Of a stretch of 64,000 nt of DNA, positions 20,895 through 35,600 are shown in pieces; within the stretch, counting starts at the first letter, position 1; the number at the start of each line of letters is the position of its first letter. The translations under genes were made by a program, and so were the position numbers. Source of the stretch: Pogonophryne albipinna (taxonomy: Eukaryota > Chordata > Actinopteri > Perciformes > Artedidraconidae). The stretch spans positions 33,855,196 through 33,919,195 of the forward strand of contig CM053252.1 of assembly GCA_028583405.1 (NCBI GenBank), read 5' to 3'. The notes beneath the pieces are model-generated. The model was not told the origin of the DNA, searched no databases, and saw only the letters and a program-made list of their open reading frames with translations.

Positions 20895-23331
20895 GTTTAT
20901 TTTGTATTCAGTTTTGCTCTCTCTTGCTCACTTCTGTGTGATTGCTGACCTTGTTTGTCGGGCTTTCTGGAACTCCTAAATCTTAGCTAAAATAAATGTT
21001 AATCGAGTAAAAGAAAATTCCCACAACCTCCTGGAAACATTTGTTCATTGTTAAACCTTTCACCGTGGCCTGGGTTACATTCATTGACGGTTTGGTGATT
21101 TTCAGGACTGTGAGAAAAATATAAAGTATTACCAGCTTTGTTCTTTAAAATGAAAATTCTTACAGTGAGGTTCAATAGTTCAACTTTTCCCAGTTGTAGT
21201 TTGCGTAGATTTCTGAAAAGGATTTTAAAATGTCTAAAACGAGGCCCTACTAAGTAAACAAGGTTTTTTCCAAATAAATGACAATTGATACTAAGCAAGT
21301 AGTCACAGCAAGACTCACTTTTGAATGTGTTGCTAACATGACAGATGATGATTGCTAAGAAATTGCAAAAGCCCAGCCTTGTACAGTATTTTACTGTAAC
21401 AATATCCTGCAGCAACTTTTATCATGGCAGGATTAGCGCCTGATTTGTTGTTTGTCACTTGTACCTAGAACATGCTGTGCCAGGAGGCATATTTCAATCA
21501 ATAACCACTCCCACCCCTCCATAATCCGACTTAGTATCAAACAAAGGCAGAGTACAACATGTTACAGCTTCTTTAATTGCCTCTGCAAAGTGTTATTGCT
21601 CCATTGATTTGTAGATCTTTAAGCTGCTTTAAAATTGCTTAAAAAGCTTTAAAAGCTGCCTTTATTAGTATTCATAAAGGCACGTGGCAATCGTCAGTCA
21701 GTTTTATGAAAGTTTTTGATCTAATCAATATGATTATTGGATTATTATAAAAACATAAATTGAAGTTTGTGTCTGCTTATAAATAAACAGGAGGGATTAT
21801 GTTCACACTATCAGAGTTAATTTAATAAGATGGTAGTATAGTAGAGGTGCAGTCTGTTATTGATGCTTTTTCACAAAAATGTATATATAATGAAAATCTC
21901 TCTAGTTAATTTTGACATGCTGCTATATATTTTGTATATATAATTGTTGTTTTTAATTGAGTTTACTTGTTTAATAATTGATTTGCTATTGAATACCTTA
22001 TCATTGAGGTTGTTGGTTAATTTATTTTCTCTATGACTGTTTAACTGTCACTAATGTCTGCACAAAAGGCAACTGTTACAGTTGCCAGGACTATCCAGTA
22101 GTAACTATATTGTCATTTTGCTCCAGCAGATGTTTAAATGTCAAAGACTGTTGAGCTTCTCACAACTGTCAGATTAAAAAGATTAACCTCGTTTGACTGA
22201 TAAAACTGTAACTTTCCAAACTTTATGTACTTTCAAATCTGAGTTCATCTTGGTCTAATCTTTTTGCTTTTGGATGAAAGAAATACAACATTTCTGGTCG
22301 ATTTTATGAACCAGATTACCACAAATGCAGTTTGTTGTTATCCATTTGACTAAATGAAGATAGATATACAAAGTGGCTAATTTAAGAACATCCAGAATTG
22401 TAGTTATTTTTTATTGTATTTTTCCTCAAATGACCTACAAATAAATCCATATTTGTTTACAAAATTATTATAGAACTAATCTTTAAACCAAGATTAGCTT
22501 TTTTGTTGATTAGTGGGATTTGCTGTAAAATACATACAAAGAAAACATTTAAAATAATGAAAGTCATTTGTTTTATATAGTTTCAATGTCATTCATTTCC
22601 ATCCATTTAATTTACAGTAATCTGCAGTGATTGACAGGTACGTGAATTGTTGACAGATTATAGCGTATATATACTGTCATATGTCACACTTTGACAATTA
22701 TTCAAATTATGTACCCAGCAACTGTGATAAGCATCTGTTACAAATACAAAGCAAAATATTGCCAATTAAAATGTAAATTAAGGATTGAAGACCATTGGTT
22801 TAAAATAAGCAAAATCACTTGAAGACTATGATAGTGCTCAGATTTAGTGACATGAGTCACAAGAAACATAAAAAATTAGAGCTACAGAGGTTACAGTCCC
22901 AGTCTAATTCATCATTAGGCACTTTAGTCAGATCAAGCATCTTACTTAAACATTGCCCAAGTCCAGATTTTCTGCATTTTGTTGTGTTGCAATTTAAAAT
23001 GTCAGTAAATCATAATCTGCATAATGTAATTTTCACAGGGGAATAGTTTTTTTTTTCTAAATAAAATAGAGGATACATATTTAAAAAAAAAAATACAATT
23101 CAATAAATATATCTATGTAACATAAGAAGCCAAAGTAAAAATGTGCACATCGTTCTACAAAATATAACTTGTATACTACAATATATACATTGGGGTATTA
23201 GTATACCATATTAATGCTGAATTGCCCACTTTAAAAGGGTTTGGCCTCTGATGGTGAAATGTCCAGTACATGTCTATTGACTCAGAGTGCCTGGCAGGAG
23301 TTTGTTGGCCACAGGCAGGAATTACTTACTA
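20895..23331. other. intergenic, no gene seen
   Basis: AT-rich DNA 3' of brip1. A 138-codon minus-strand open frame at 20999-21415 has no recognisable motif and is treated as chance. Confidence 0.6.
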
Positions 23332-23335
23332 TTAA

Positions 23336-24706
23336 AGAGCCTGTGACAGCCTCCCGACAACTGTTGTGCAATGAAATATTGGGCTACTAGTAATCTTGAA
23401 CCGTCAGTTTAAAAAAGAAGGTGCGATACCGTTCCGATAAATATCAATAATTTCGAACATCGCGGGGAAATTCCTTCGACACATTTTGAAGTTTTGGGGG
23501 AAGCCGGAAGTGACGTCAATGCGGGAACGCTTCACTGTGCGGCGAGAGAGCCAAACACGGACAAAGTGTGTTGTCATGCGTAGAAATGGTGAATTACTGA
23601 GTTTAGGCACGTTAATAACGTTGTAATGAAGTTGACTACAGTATATTCATATTTGTCAGTGCTTTCATGTCAATTCGGCGAACATAAACATAAATGATCG
23701 TGGTGAAGATGAAGATTAAATTAGGATTAAAAATCGGTAGTGAGAGCTGCTGAATTTCCTCCCGTCGGATGTGATATAAAAACAAATCGATTATTTTTGT
23801 AGTTGTAAACTCAAGTGGATTAAACTACATTTATTAGTGCTTTCATGTCAATTCGGCGAACATATGTTACATTAAATGATCGTGAGGATGATGATTAAAA
23901 ATCGTTTGTTTGAGCCGGTCTGCATTTCCTGATGAGAAAACAAACCGATGCTTTTTGTAGTTGTAGTACACCAACATGGATTAAACGTGTGTTTTTTTTA
24001 CCACAATGTTGGGGAAATTAATGGATAAAATGCAACGATTATGATTATTATTATTTCCACTCCGATCGGGACACTAGGTCCACCGTTTCCCCGCAGCGAG
24101 GCTCCCCCCGTTGACAGTTTACACGGGCTGGGTGCAGTGGCGGACTGGCCATCGGGACGAATCCCGATGGGCCGGTAACGAAGTGGGCCGGTCGGATAAG
24201 TCACTAGCACATCCCCACTCACCCCGTTCACAATTTACTAGCGGTACCAAAGTGGGCCGGTCGAGAGTCCCGGGCTGATTTTTGGTCCCAGTCCACCACT
24301 GGCTACATGACCGTATTATCGCCCATATTGACGCACCTAATTCCTAAACTTCTAACAGATACAACATAAACCGATCCTTCAGCTTCATATGAGCTCTCAG
24401 ACACGTTCAAAATTAAACTGTCATCGCTGTCTGAGCTTGCTGCTGTGTGCGCCATCGTGTTTACATGTAGATGCTGGGATCCTGAACGGTGCAGCTGGAG
24501 CTATTGGCCCGCAATGACGTCACACATAATTTGGCGGGATTTGAAGAATCCCCGAGAAGATCCAGAATATGGTCAACATTGAAGGGGAGATTAATGGTTA
24601 TCAAAGTACAAATTTCCAAAATCAGTTCAGTAACGGTTTTCAAGGGGACAATATTTACTCAAATTGATGGGTTTGGATGATGGGGGAAACTCGTGTCACA
24701 GGCTCT
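23336..24706. mobile_element. piggyBac-like non-autonomous element with TTAA target duplication
   Basis: Flanked by TTAA on both sides (23332-23335, 24707-24710) with inverted ends agagcctgtgaca / tgtcacaggctct. The 1371-bp interior carries a roughly 180-bp tandem duplication (about 23650-23985, two units sharing gtgctttcatgtcaattcgg) and a nested short element at about 24137-24303. No transposase frame. Confidence 0.8.
24137..24303. mobile_element. short hAT-like MITE nested in the piggyBac-like element
   Basis: Inverted ends cagtggcggactgg and ccagtccaccactg delimit about 167 GC-rich bp. Flanking 8-mers gctgggtg and gctacatg match only in part, so the target duplication is doubtful or decayed. 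Confidence 0.55.
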
Positions 24707-24710
24707 TTAA

Positions 24711-26120
24711 GTACTCCCATCTGACATTAAGTTTAGATGATAGACTTGTTTGTGAAATAGCCCCAACATTTTGGCCATCTGGATCACAGTTTGAATCTGA
24801 CTAAGCCCACCGTCTCTGCCCCCGCTATGCCGAAAGGGCTTTAGGACTCACTTTGGTCCACCCTTCACAGTTCTTCGGACATTCGCATGATGCATTTTGA
24901 GTTCCTGCTGTTCAACCAAAAAATATGACAGACACCATATTGCATGTAAAGCTTTGGAGTCTGTCTGGGTGCAATCACCAGAAACCCAAACTCCAGTCTG
25001 CAACACTGCAACACTCTTGCCCTGGGGCATGACACACTCACAACAACATAACTGGCATTATCGACCACTGTCTTTTTGACCTGTTAATCTCAATTTGTCA
25101 TTGTTGTAACAACAATGGCAAACCAGCCCGAACAACCACTTATTACTTTTGTGATCTGTGCCAAAACATATCACTTCTCATCCTCCTACCATCTGCTTTC
25201 AAATTTAAATTACTTTATTGATCTTCATGCCCCAGTGGCCATTAAAGGTAATTATTTTTCATCTGAGTGATTTATTTGTAGCACAAATTGAATACTATTC
25301 AGTAGTTACATTTGAACTGAAACATGTTTATCTTATCCTCTGATGTGAAATTATATTTATATGAATATGCCAGTTTTGTATCAGATAACTTATGAATGTA
25401 TGAACTTTAACTTTTTTTACATTACAATGCCAACAAATAACATTACAAATGTATACAGTAAAATAAAACAAATGCATATTAAATATACACTATATAGTAT
25501 ATATACACGTAAACATTTTATCTAATTTACTATCCTTTACTTTCCACATTATAGTGTTTCACTCCTTGCCCACGGTGCTGGTTAACATATTCATGCTAAC
25601 TAGCACTACTTTCTTTAGCCTCTTGTAGTTTATAGATAATAACATATTGAACATGGATCTTTAGTTTGACTGCTAAGTATCAATGATGAAAAACCATTAG
25701 GTGTAAAATACTTGAGGCATTGTTTTAAAAAAAAAGAAGCATGTCTTCTGTATATGTAATTACATATAATGAGACAAGCAAGTGGATGTTGTGTGGAGAT
25801 GTGTAATTAGATTATAATTTAAAATGTTCTCAATTCAACTTTTTGTTAAATTAACCATACACTTTTTGTCTTACATTAGAATGTTCTTTAATGGCAAATC
25901 ACTATAAGTGGAAATAAACAGATTTGGCCAATGTGGTGCATTTGGTGAATAGCTAATGAAATAGATTTCTTTAAGCGTATGTAGCCTGGTAAGGATTGCT
26001 TGACCGGATCATCTGGTGGTTGAGGGTCTTTAGCAATCTGTCTGCTTGAGCAGCTGTTAAAACTTGGCTTGAGTCATAGGTTTGGAGGCTCTTTGGGTAA
26101 TAAACCCAGATTTATTTCAG
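24711..26120. other. intergenic, no gene seen
   Basis: AT-rich sequence between the piggyBac-like element and the duplicated block; nothing coding or repetitive recognised. Confidence 0.6.
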
Positions 26121-26471
26121 AGGGTCAATGGAATTAGACACCTAATCTGCCTATGTGGTTTTATAAGTTGATTTATCTTGGTATAGACATCCGTTGTTTG
26201 GGCTCATCTTAATGTGCTTACACCATAAGCTGGTTAATGCTATAAGTGTGATTGTGGCAACCATTTGTCAGCCTTTTTAGTTGTGCATGTAGTAGTAAGG
26301 TCTCAGCAGGAGATCATTAAGTACTGGCAGTCAGCCATTTATGCAGCCTCACCCTGTGTATGGTTGAACATTGACAGAGATAAGAAACTTTGATCCATTA
26401 AACTACTAACTTCTTTGTGTTGTATTCTTTTTAAGTTTTGCAGTAGCTTTTGTCTAGTTGTACATATTTTT

Positions 26472-27515
26472 GTAGTTTAGTTTAGTTTATTTATTTTTTT
26501 CGAGCGTGTAAAACCAAAGAAAATACAAATGAAACAAAAGATGATACAGACATGATACAGTACTATACAAATGAATGCAATAACAAAACGAAATATTTAA
26601 TTAATAATTGAATAATCTGTAGTATCATTGTCTGATATCAATAAACAACAAAGCTTTAGCTAATTACACGTCCGAAAAGGGGTCGGAAGAAGTTTACACT
26701 TATTTAATCCGACCCCTTCTCCCTTTTTTTTTTTTTTTTTTTACATCTTAATATATGTTAACATACAATATCAATGTATACTTTAACCTTGAATAATTTA
26801 TATAATCATTCATATAATATATACAGGCAAGTTAGGAGAATGGTCTCTATATATTTATATATATATATATATATATTTACATATGTACATACACAAATTC
26901 ATACAAATTCATAAATAGAATACAAAACAAGAATATAAACAGTTATGGTTTAGCAGTGTCATCCCTGTACCTTGTGAGAATTGTGTCTTTATACCTCTTT
27001 TTGAATAGTTTTATGTTTGGACATCCCTTTAGCTCCTCACTCAAATTGTTCCAGATCTTCACCCCACAAACAGAAACACAAAAACTTCTCTTTGTTGTGC
27101 GCACCATAACATTAGTGAATATAAATGAACCACGTAAATAATAATTCCCTTGTCTTTCATTGAACAATATCTGAATATTCCCAGGTAATTGAACGTTTTT
27201 TTGCCTTAAACATGATTTGTGCAATTTGGAATTCAACAAGATCTGACAGTTTTAATAATTTTAGCTCTAAGAATAATGGGTTTGTATGATCCCTAGCCGA
27301 CATTTTTAACAAGTCTTATTGCTCTTTTTTGTAGAATAAATATGGATTGTGTTGTAGTTTTATAATTACTGCCCCAAACCTCTGCACAGTAACTTAAATA
27401 AGGTAACACCAATGAACAGTAAAGAATGTAGAGGGAATTTTGATCAAGAATCTGTTTTGCCTTGTTTAATATTGCAATACTTCTTGAGACTTTGGAATGA
27501 ATATGTTTGTTGTAT
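26472..27515 (-). pseudogene. L2/Rex-type LINE 3' end, dead reverse transcriptase
   Basis: On the minus strand 26943-27239 encodes FIFTNVMVRTTKRSFCVSVC, then GVKIWNNLSEELKGC and FKKRYKDTIL, the typical C-terminal block of CR1/L2/Rex reverse transcriptases. Upstream, in a different frame, FILQKRAIRLVKNVG continues the same domain, so at least one frameshift and one stop are present. It interrupts copy A of the duplication; copy B runs straight through at about 31705. Confidence 0.75.
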
Positions 27516-28205
27516 ATTTATGAGTTTGCTCATATTTTTCTAAAGTTAAGTGTTTGTTAGGAGAGTATGCTTTCATGTATGAATCTATGCTTTAGTTTTT
27601 GGCAATTCGTCAATATTTCAATATTTATTTTGCTCGTTTTGATTGGCATAGCATATGCCTAAAATAGTTATTCAGCTCCATTTTGTTTTCTGTTACTCCT
27701 CATTGATTTTGGAGTAGCTTTCGCAATCAATACATTTGAACTTCTAATAGGATGTATCTAGCATTTATGTAGTCTTGGGATCGGGAGGCCTGATAATTTA
27801 TTCCGGCAAATTACTGAGACCTACTAATTGACCTAACAGAAGTTATTGAGTCTATGTAAGTTTACTGCTTGGCTCAGATCCACCAACGTCAGCAAGATCT
27901 CACCTCTATTAACTCCTGAAGAACCAGGTTCAATTAACTGCTGTTTCAATTCAGACGACCCGCTAAATCTGTTTATGCGATCCTGAAGGATTTTGATATC
28001 AGTAATGAGGTGTGGCCCTACCTAAGTGTGAGTGTGGCAGTGTGCATTTCTTACCTTTCAAGCAGGAGAGGATAGTGCAGATGTCTTTTAAGTTGTCCAA
28101 ATCCAAAAGGTGGGATCAGTTTATTTGAAGAAAAATTGGTACACACTTATACAGGGTTTCTACCTTCTCTCGTTACAACATGACAATAATATAAAACATA
28201 TCATA

Positions 28206-28270
28206 ATAATAATACATTACATTTATAAAGCGCTTTTCCTGGTGCTCAAAGCGCTTACAAGCAAGTAAAA
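28206..28270. repeat. teleost 'gcgctt...gtgctc' interspersed repeat
   Basis: Core gcgcttttcctggtgctcaa followed by agcgcttacaag. The same block recurs at 32232-32290 as part of copy B of the duplication, and independently at 51255-51303. Confidence 0.6.
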
Positions 28271-28675
28271 CAAAATAACAACAAAAGTAGAAGTGTTTTT
28301 TTTTTATTTGACCAATACTTTGGTTTATGGCACACAAATACCCCTCCAAAAATTATAATATTCCCATCAGCTTCAGCTTTGTGTTTACTAGCAATTTTTT
28401 ACATACTGACATGTGAAATTAGGATTAGGGTCGACCGATTATCGGCCTGGCCGACTAACGAGGCCGATATTCCGCATTTTACAGATTATCGGTATCGGCC
28501 TTTTTTTTAATCAAATTGCTGATAAAACGTTGGCTCTGATGCGGCCGTTTCTCTGGCTGCAGTCACCACTGTTCATGAGCAATGTCCCGCCCACAGCGCT
28601 ATCTGATAGGTTATTACTGAAGTGTCAATCAACACTGAAGATTTTCCGGGCTGCAGCCAGCCAGAGAGGCGGGAC

Positions 28676-30083
<1,408 letters not shown>

Positions 30084-30926
30084 GGCGGGACCTTCTCAGA
30101 TTACAGGCAGGTGCTAAGAACGCAGACACAGACGGAGGCAAGCAGCAGCAGTGAGCGGTGTTTCGAAGGTAAATCAGTTGAAAGCCGAAGTTCAATAAAC
30201 ATCCCAATCCCCTATGCTGAAGTTGCAAAAACACCACAATCTTATGATCCAATTCTATCAGTTTCTCAGTTACAAAGGGGGGGGGGGGGGGGGGGGGGTA
30301 GTGTCTCGCAGCGTCTCGCAGCGGAGAAACTGTGACGCGCTGGGACGACTGTGACGGCTGCTAGTGGAGCCTCACAGCAACTCTGCTTTCTGCACCACAA
30401 TCTATGCTGCTGAATTGGGACTACTAAATGAGTGAGACTCAAATATCAGAAGTTCAGAACAAGTTTTACTGTACTCAGGGTCACAGAGAGGAATCCAGTT
30501 TTAAGATGTTGAGAAGTTCATTAAACATAAAAAGGCATTTCAAAGAAGTTGTGTTATTCTACATTTTGACACCAAGATTTTCTGATTTTACTGCAAATGT
30601 ATATCGTTCCAAATATCGGTTATCGGTCTCCTTGCTAACTAATAATCGGTATCGGCCTTGAAAAAGCCATATCGGTCGATCCCTAATTAGGATGTTAATT
30701 ATCAGGTTTGTATTTAGCTCAAAACACCACTAGTAGTAAGGTCTCAGCAGGAGATGGACATCCTCACAGATCAGCTAGCATGGCTATTGACTCTTGTTTG
30801 TCTACAAAAATCCTCCAAACAAAGAGAAAAAATATACTGCTCGTTAACAGGAAAGGTACAGCAATCTACAGTATCAAATTCACAAGATGTGTAGACCAAT
30901 TATGCCACAGGGACCTCTTCCTGAGG

Positions 30927-31390
30927 GTTTAGTTTATTTATTTATAGTGTCGTGGACAGTCCCCATCGATGAACTGTCACAAAAACAGTAAATGGTGCAG
31001 CTTTAGCCGACATGGCTAATTTCCAGCTGTTGTCCCCGGCCAGATGGTAATAGACACCCTTAAAATTACAATATATCAACAGCATTAGTTATAAGAAAAT
31101 ATATCAAATAAAATAAAAAGGAGGAAAGACAAGTAGATACCGGTGTGAGGATAAAAGAGAACAATAAACAACACACGTTACTACATACAGCACATGTCAC
31201 ATACTGTATAGCACATCACAATCACATAACAGAAACGAGGGGCAACATCCATGATCACAACATGTAACACAACATGTAACACTCACACCATACTCAACAC
31301 AGACTAGTGTGTGCAGGTGTAGTTCTCAGTGAACCATGTTTTTAAGTGAGCTGTGAAGGTGGTATGTGTATGTATGTCTTTGATTTGAGT
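30927..31390 (-). pseudogene. LINE 3' fragment between the two duplicate copies
   Basis: On the minus strand the segment near 31304-31370 encodes TTFTAHLKTWFTENYTCTH before a stop, the usual very C-terminal end of Rex/L2-type reverse transcriptases, followed by an AT-rich 3' tail. Its tail (gtttagtttatttattt on the plus strand) is shared with the LINE ending near 26475. It occupies precisely the space between copy A and copy B. Confidence 0.6.
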
Positions 31391-32666
31391 GGTCAATGGA
31401 ATTAGACACCTAATCTGCCAACATCCGTTGTTTGGGCTCATCTTAGTGTGCTTACACCATAAGCTGGTTAATGCTATAAGTGTGATTGTGGCAACCATTT
31501 GTCAGCCTTTTTCAGTTGTGCATGTAGTAGTAAGGTCTCAGCAGGAGATCATTAAGTACTGGCAGTCAGCCATTTATGCAGCCTCACCCTGTGTATGGTT
31601 GAACATTGACAGAGATAAGAAACTTTGATCCATTAAACTACTAACTTCTTTGTGTAGTATTCTTTTTAAGTTTTGCAGTAGCTTTTGTCTAGTTGTACAT
31701 ATTTTTGTACATTTATGAGTTTGCTCATATTTTTCTAAAGTTAAGTGTTTGTTAGGAGAGTATGCTTTCATGTATGAATCTATGCTTTAGTTTTTGGCAA
31801 TTCGTCAATATTTCAATATTTATTTTTTGCTCGTTTTGATTGGCATAGCATATGCCTAAAATAGTTATTCAGCTCAATTTTGTTTTCTGTTACTCCTCAT
31901 TGATTTTGGAGTAGCTTTCACAATCAATACATTTAAACTTCTAATAGGATGTATCTAGCATTTATGTAGTCTTGGGATCGGGAGGCCTGATAATTTATTC
32001 CAGCAAATTACTGAGATCTACTAATTGACCTAACAGAAGTTATTGAGTCTATGTAAGTTTACTGCTTGGCTCAGATCCACCAACGTCAGCAAGTTCTCAA
32101 GCAGGAGAGGATAGCGCAGATGTCTTTTAAGTTGTCCCAATCCAAAAGGTGGGATCAGTTTATTTGAAGAAAAATTGGTCCACGCTTATACAGGGTTTCT
32201 ACCTTCTCTTGTTACAACATGACAATAATAATAATACATTACATTTATAAAGCGCTTTTCCTGGTGCTCAAAGCGCTTACAAGCAAGTAAAACAAAATAG
32301 CAACAAAAGTAGAAGTGTTTTTATTTTTTATTTGACCAATACTTTGGTTTATGGCACACAAATACCCCTCCAAAAATTATAATATTCCCATCAGCTTTGT
32401 GTTTTGTGTTTACTAGCAATTTTTTACATACTGACATGTGAAATTAGGATGTTAATTATCAGGTTTGTATTTAGCTCAAAACACCACTGTGCCGTAGGAC
32501 ATCCTCACAGATCAACTAGCATGGCTATTGACTCTTGTTTGTCTACAAAAATCCTCCAAACAAAGAGAAAAAATATACTGCTCGTTAACAGGAAAGGTAC
32601 AGCAATCTACAGTATCAAATTCACAAGATGTGTAGACCAATTATGCCACAGGGACCTCTTCCTGAA
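31391..32666. repeat. duplicated block, copy B (uninterrupted)
   Basis: Direct repeat of the copy A segments without LINE or hAT, so it serves as the pre-insertion reference for both. No conserved reading frame seen in either copy apart from short chance ORFs. Confidence 0.9.
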
Positions 32667-35600
32667 AAGGTTTGGTAGCACTGTCAACAATGTCAAGCTA
32701 CTTTTGCTGTTGCTCCTGACAGCAAAAACACGAAATGTCCCTGCTAGATTAATGTAGGCATCTTATGGTAGACATTTGAGCAAACCCTAACTGCTGTCCT
32801 TTTTCATAAAGAAGACCAGGCACTATGTGTGGCTGCAACAACAGCGCAAATTGTCACACGCCTTGCTTTGGTTAGGAATACTTCTGTGGCTATTACCAAG
32901 GCTGTAGCTGTGATAGTTCCTATTGCTGTGGTTCTTGGTTATTGGCTGTTATGTTAGCTGTTGTTGTGATTGTGACCTTCTGTAGCAATTAGTATGTTGG
33001 CAAAGACAGGGATGAAAAGCCATTCTCAAACCTAAAAGTTAACCAGGCTAGAATTGTATATCTAACATAATAACATTAATATCAGCACATTAACAAGCTG
33101 ACCTATCTCCATATTGTTTTAGCGCTAAGCAAGCACTGGAGAAAAGTCTGGCTGAAAAACGTCCACACTAATAGGAAAAAAAGTTATACATTTGTTGTAT
33201 TTCTAAGACCCAAACATCTTGGAGTGGAGTAAGCCCAGTATTGAGCGATGGTGCCCTTGCCAAAGGGGTAAGACCCTAATAACCGTAGGGGAGGAAAATT
33301 CTAAAAATATTTATTTAAAAAAACAGTGCATGACTTTGCTATTTTCTATTACAAAGTTTAGCAAAAAGTGTCAGTCACAAAATACATTATTTACATAACA
33401 TTAAGATGGTATGTCGTTAGATTAAAGGGTTCTTAGATTTCAACATGTGAGTAATTCACAAAAGGATAAAGAGGATCAGATGCTCATTTGTTTTGAAAAT
33501 AAAGAAGTTGTATTTCAACTAGACAATCCATCTTCCTTTTTAGTTCATACGATTTCTAAATTACATGAGATCCTCGCAATATAATCATACTACAGCCGGA
33601 CAGCTCTTCGACCTGACAGTTTGATTAATTGCCTACCTTCTCTAAGTTGCCATATGTTTTACTGAACTGCGTACTGTAGTTTGCTTTACCTTAAAGGATG
33701 GTGTCTCGTAAATATGTCCTGGGAAACATTTGCTTCTCATTTGAAAATAAAAAAAAGGAACTGTCTCTTCCAAGACATACTGAATTGTTAGAACACAAAG
33801 GCTTTATGTAGTTTTCCTGATGTTCAGCACAGAATGGTGTGGTCAATTGAAAACACTTTTAGGCTTTTTCCACCTGCCATTTGATAGTAAATTACCAGGT
33901 CCCTAAAGGTCACTCTCATTTGTGATGACAACACTGCTAACAGATAGAATTTGCACCAGCCAGGTTCAAATTGTTCTAGAATTTTTTTTTTATATTCTGA
34001 GATAGGTGGGAACGCAAGTTTCTGAAGGGTACAGTATGTGTGAATTTAGGACATACAATACAGGATCCTGCAGGTCAATAAATACATCACATTTTTTGAA
34101 ATAAATGACATTTGCACTGACGAAAAAAATAGTTTTGCATGGGGAAAAAAAGGGTTCCATTACATCTGGATAAAGATGAGTAATACAAATGTTTGTATTA
34201 CATTTATGATCACAGGGTGGAGTTTTTGCTTACATTTGGCAAATGTGGGGAAACTCCCATAGAAATGCTTTAGCAGTCATACTTTTGGGAATCCTTCTGC
34301 AAATATTTCAGCACATCAAACATGTTACTTCTCACTCATCTCCCGCTTAATGCTTTGCTTTTCTCTGCTTGAAATGATTGATTGCCTTTTCTTTTGACAA
34401 AGTGAGAGAGAAAGGTGAAGTATTAAAAGCTGTCAGAAAGCTCAGTTTGAATTTAGGCCCTACAAATATCCAAGGTAATGTTTTGAGAAATGGGAGGGGT
34501 GAAAGCACAGTGATTTTTGTGTTCCAGACTTGTGTAAATATTGTAAGTGTTGGGACATTGTGAGTCAAAACATGCCGCAGTTCCAAGAGGTTTGCTAATG
34601 AATACAAAACCCCTCCTAAATGTAACTTTTTTCATTTTATAATACAAAATAAAACAGCCCTGACAAGTTGGGATGGACACAGAAGTGACCCTCTATGGTT
34701 GTAACTCTTAGAACACATTAAATATTTCCCATTCGAATTATCTAACACCTATTCTCACCACACACAGTCTTTCGAAGCATTGAGGAAAATCCCAACAGAG
34801 CAGTGACTGGAAAGTTCTTTGTCCTTGCCTCTTAGTGGAATGTGTAAGTGCTGACAGACAAGACTATTTAAGAACTGGAGCTCCTGAAATCAAACGGGAC
34901 ACACTCAGTGTTTAATTCTGTGGCAACATAATCGAGAGCGTGCCCTGACTCATCACTCTTTCAAAGCTCGCTGGCACACCTCATCGTGGGAATGACACTT
35001 CCCAAACCATCTATGTTTGAACAAGTTCATTTCACTTTCTCTGTGCTCTGCATAGGGCATTCAGTAACTGTTCCGATGTATAATGGAACGCTGGTTGAAT
35101 GCAAAGCTCCAACTTCAAAAAGGGTTAAAATGTGTTGAAAAAAAGTCCTAAGTGTGCATACAAATGTGCCTACCCCTTCGTTTGAAGTTTGAATTAATCC
35201 CATTTTATTGTTGACAACCTGGCAGGTTAACATTAAGGTGTGGACCGATAGGCATCAATACAACTTGCTGCTGAGCTCTATGACTTTCCCATCCATCCTC
35301 ATGTAGACTTGGGTGGCGTGCTGCTCACGCTCAATTTAGCACTGTCAACACAGATTTAGATTGAATGATTCCAGTTCAATTAGTCACTTTGGGACTACAA
35401 TGTTGCTAGATTACGTCTGTACTGATTATGGAAATAAATATAGAGGAACGCTGGAAAAAAAATGTATACCATAAGGGTTTAACAACTCACATGTGACATG
35501 CATTTTGTTTAATATAATGCATTTAAATAAATTATTGGATTAAATTAATGCACATATTTAATCGTTTATCAAAAATAATAATCTTGGATTAATTATGATT

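Noticed and set aside
20999..21415. 138-codon minus-strand frame
   Set aside because: No domain, no splice context, composition like the AT-rich surroundings.
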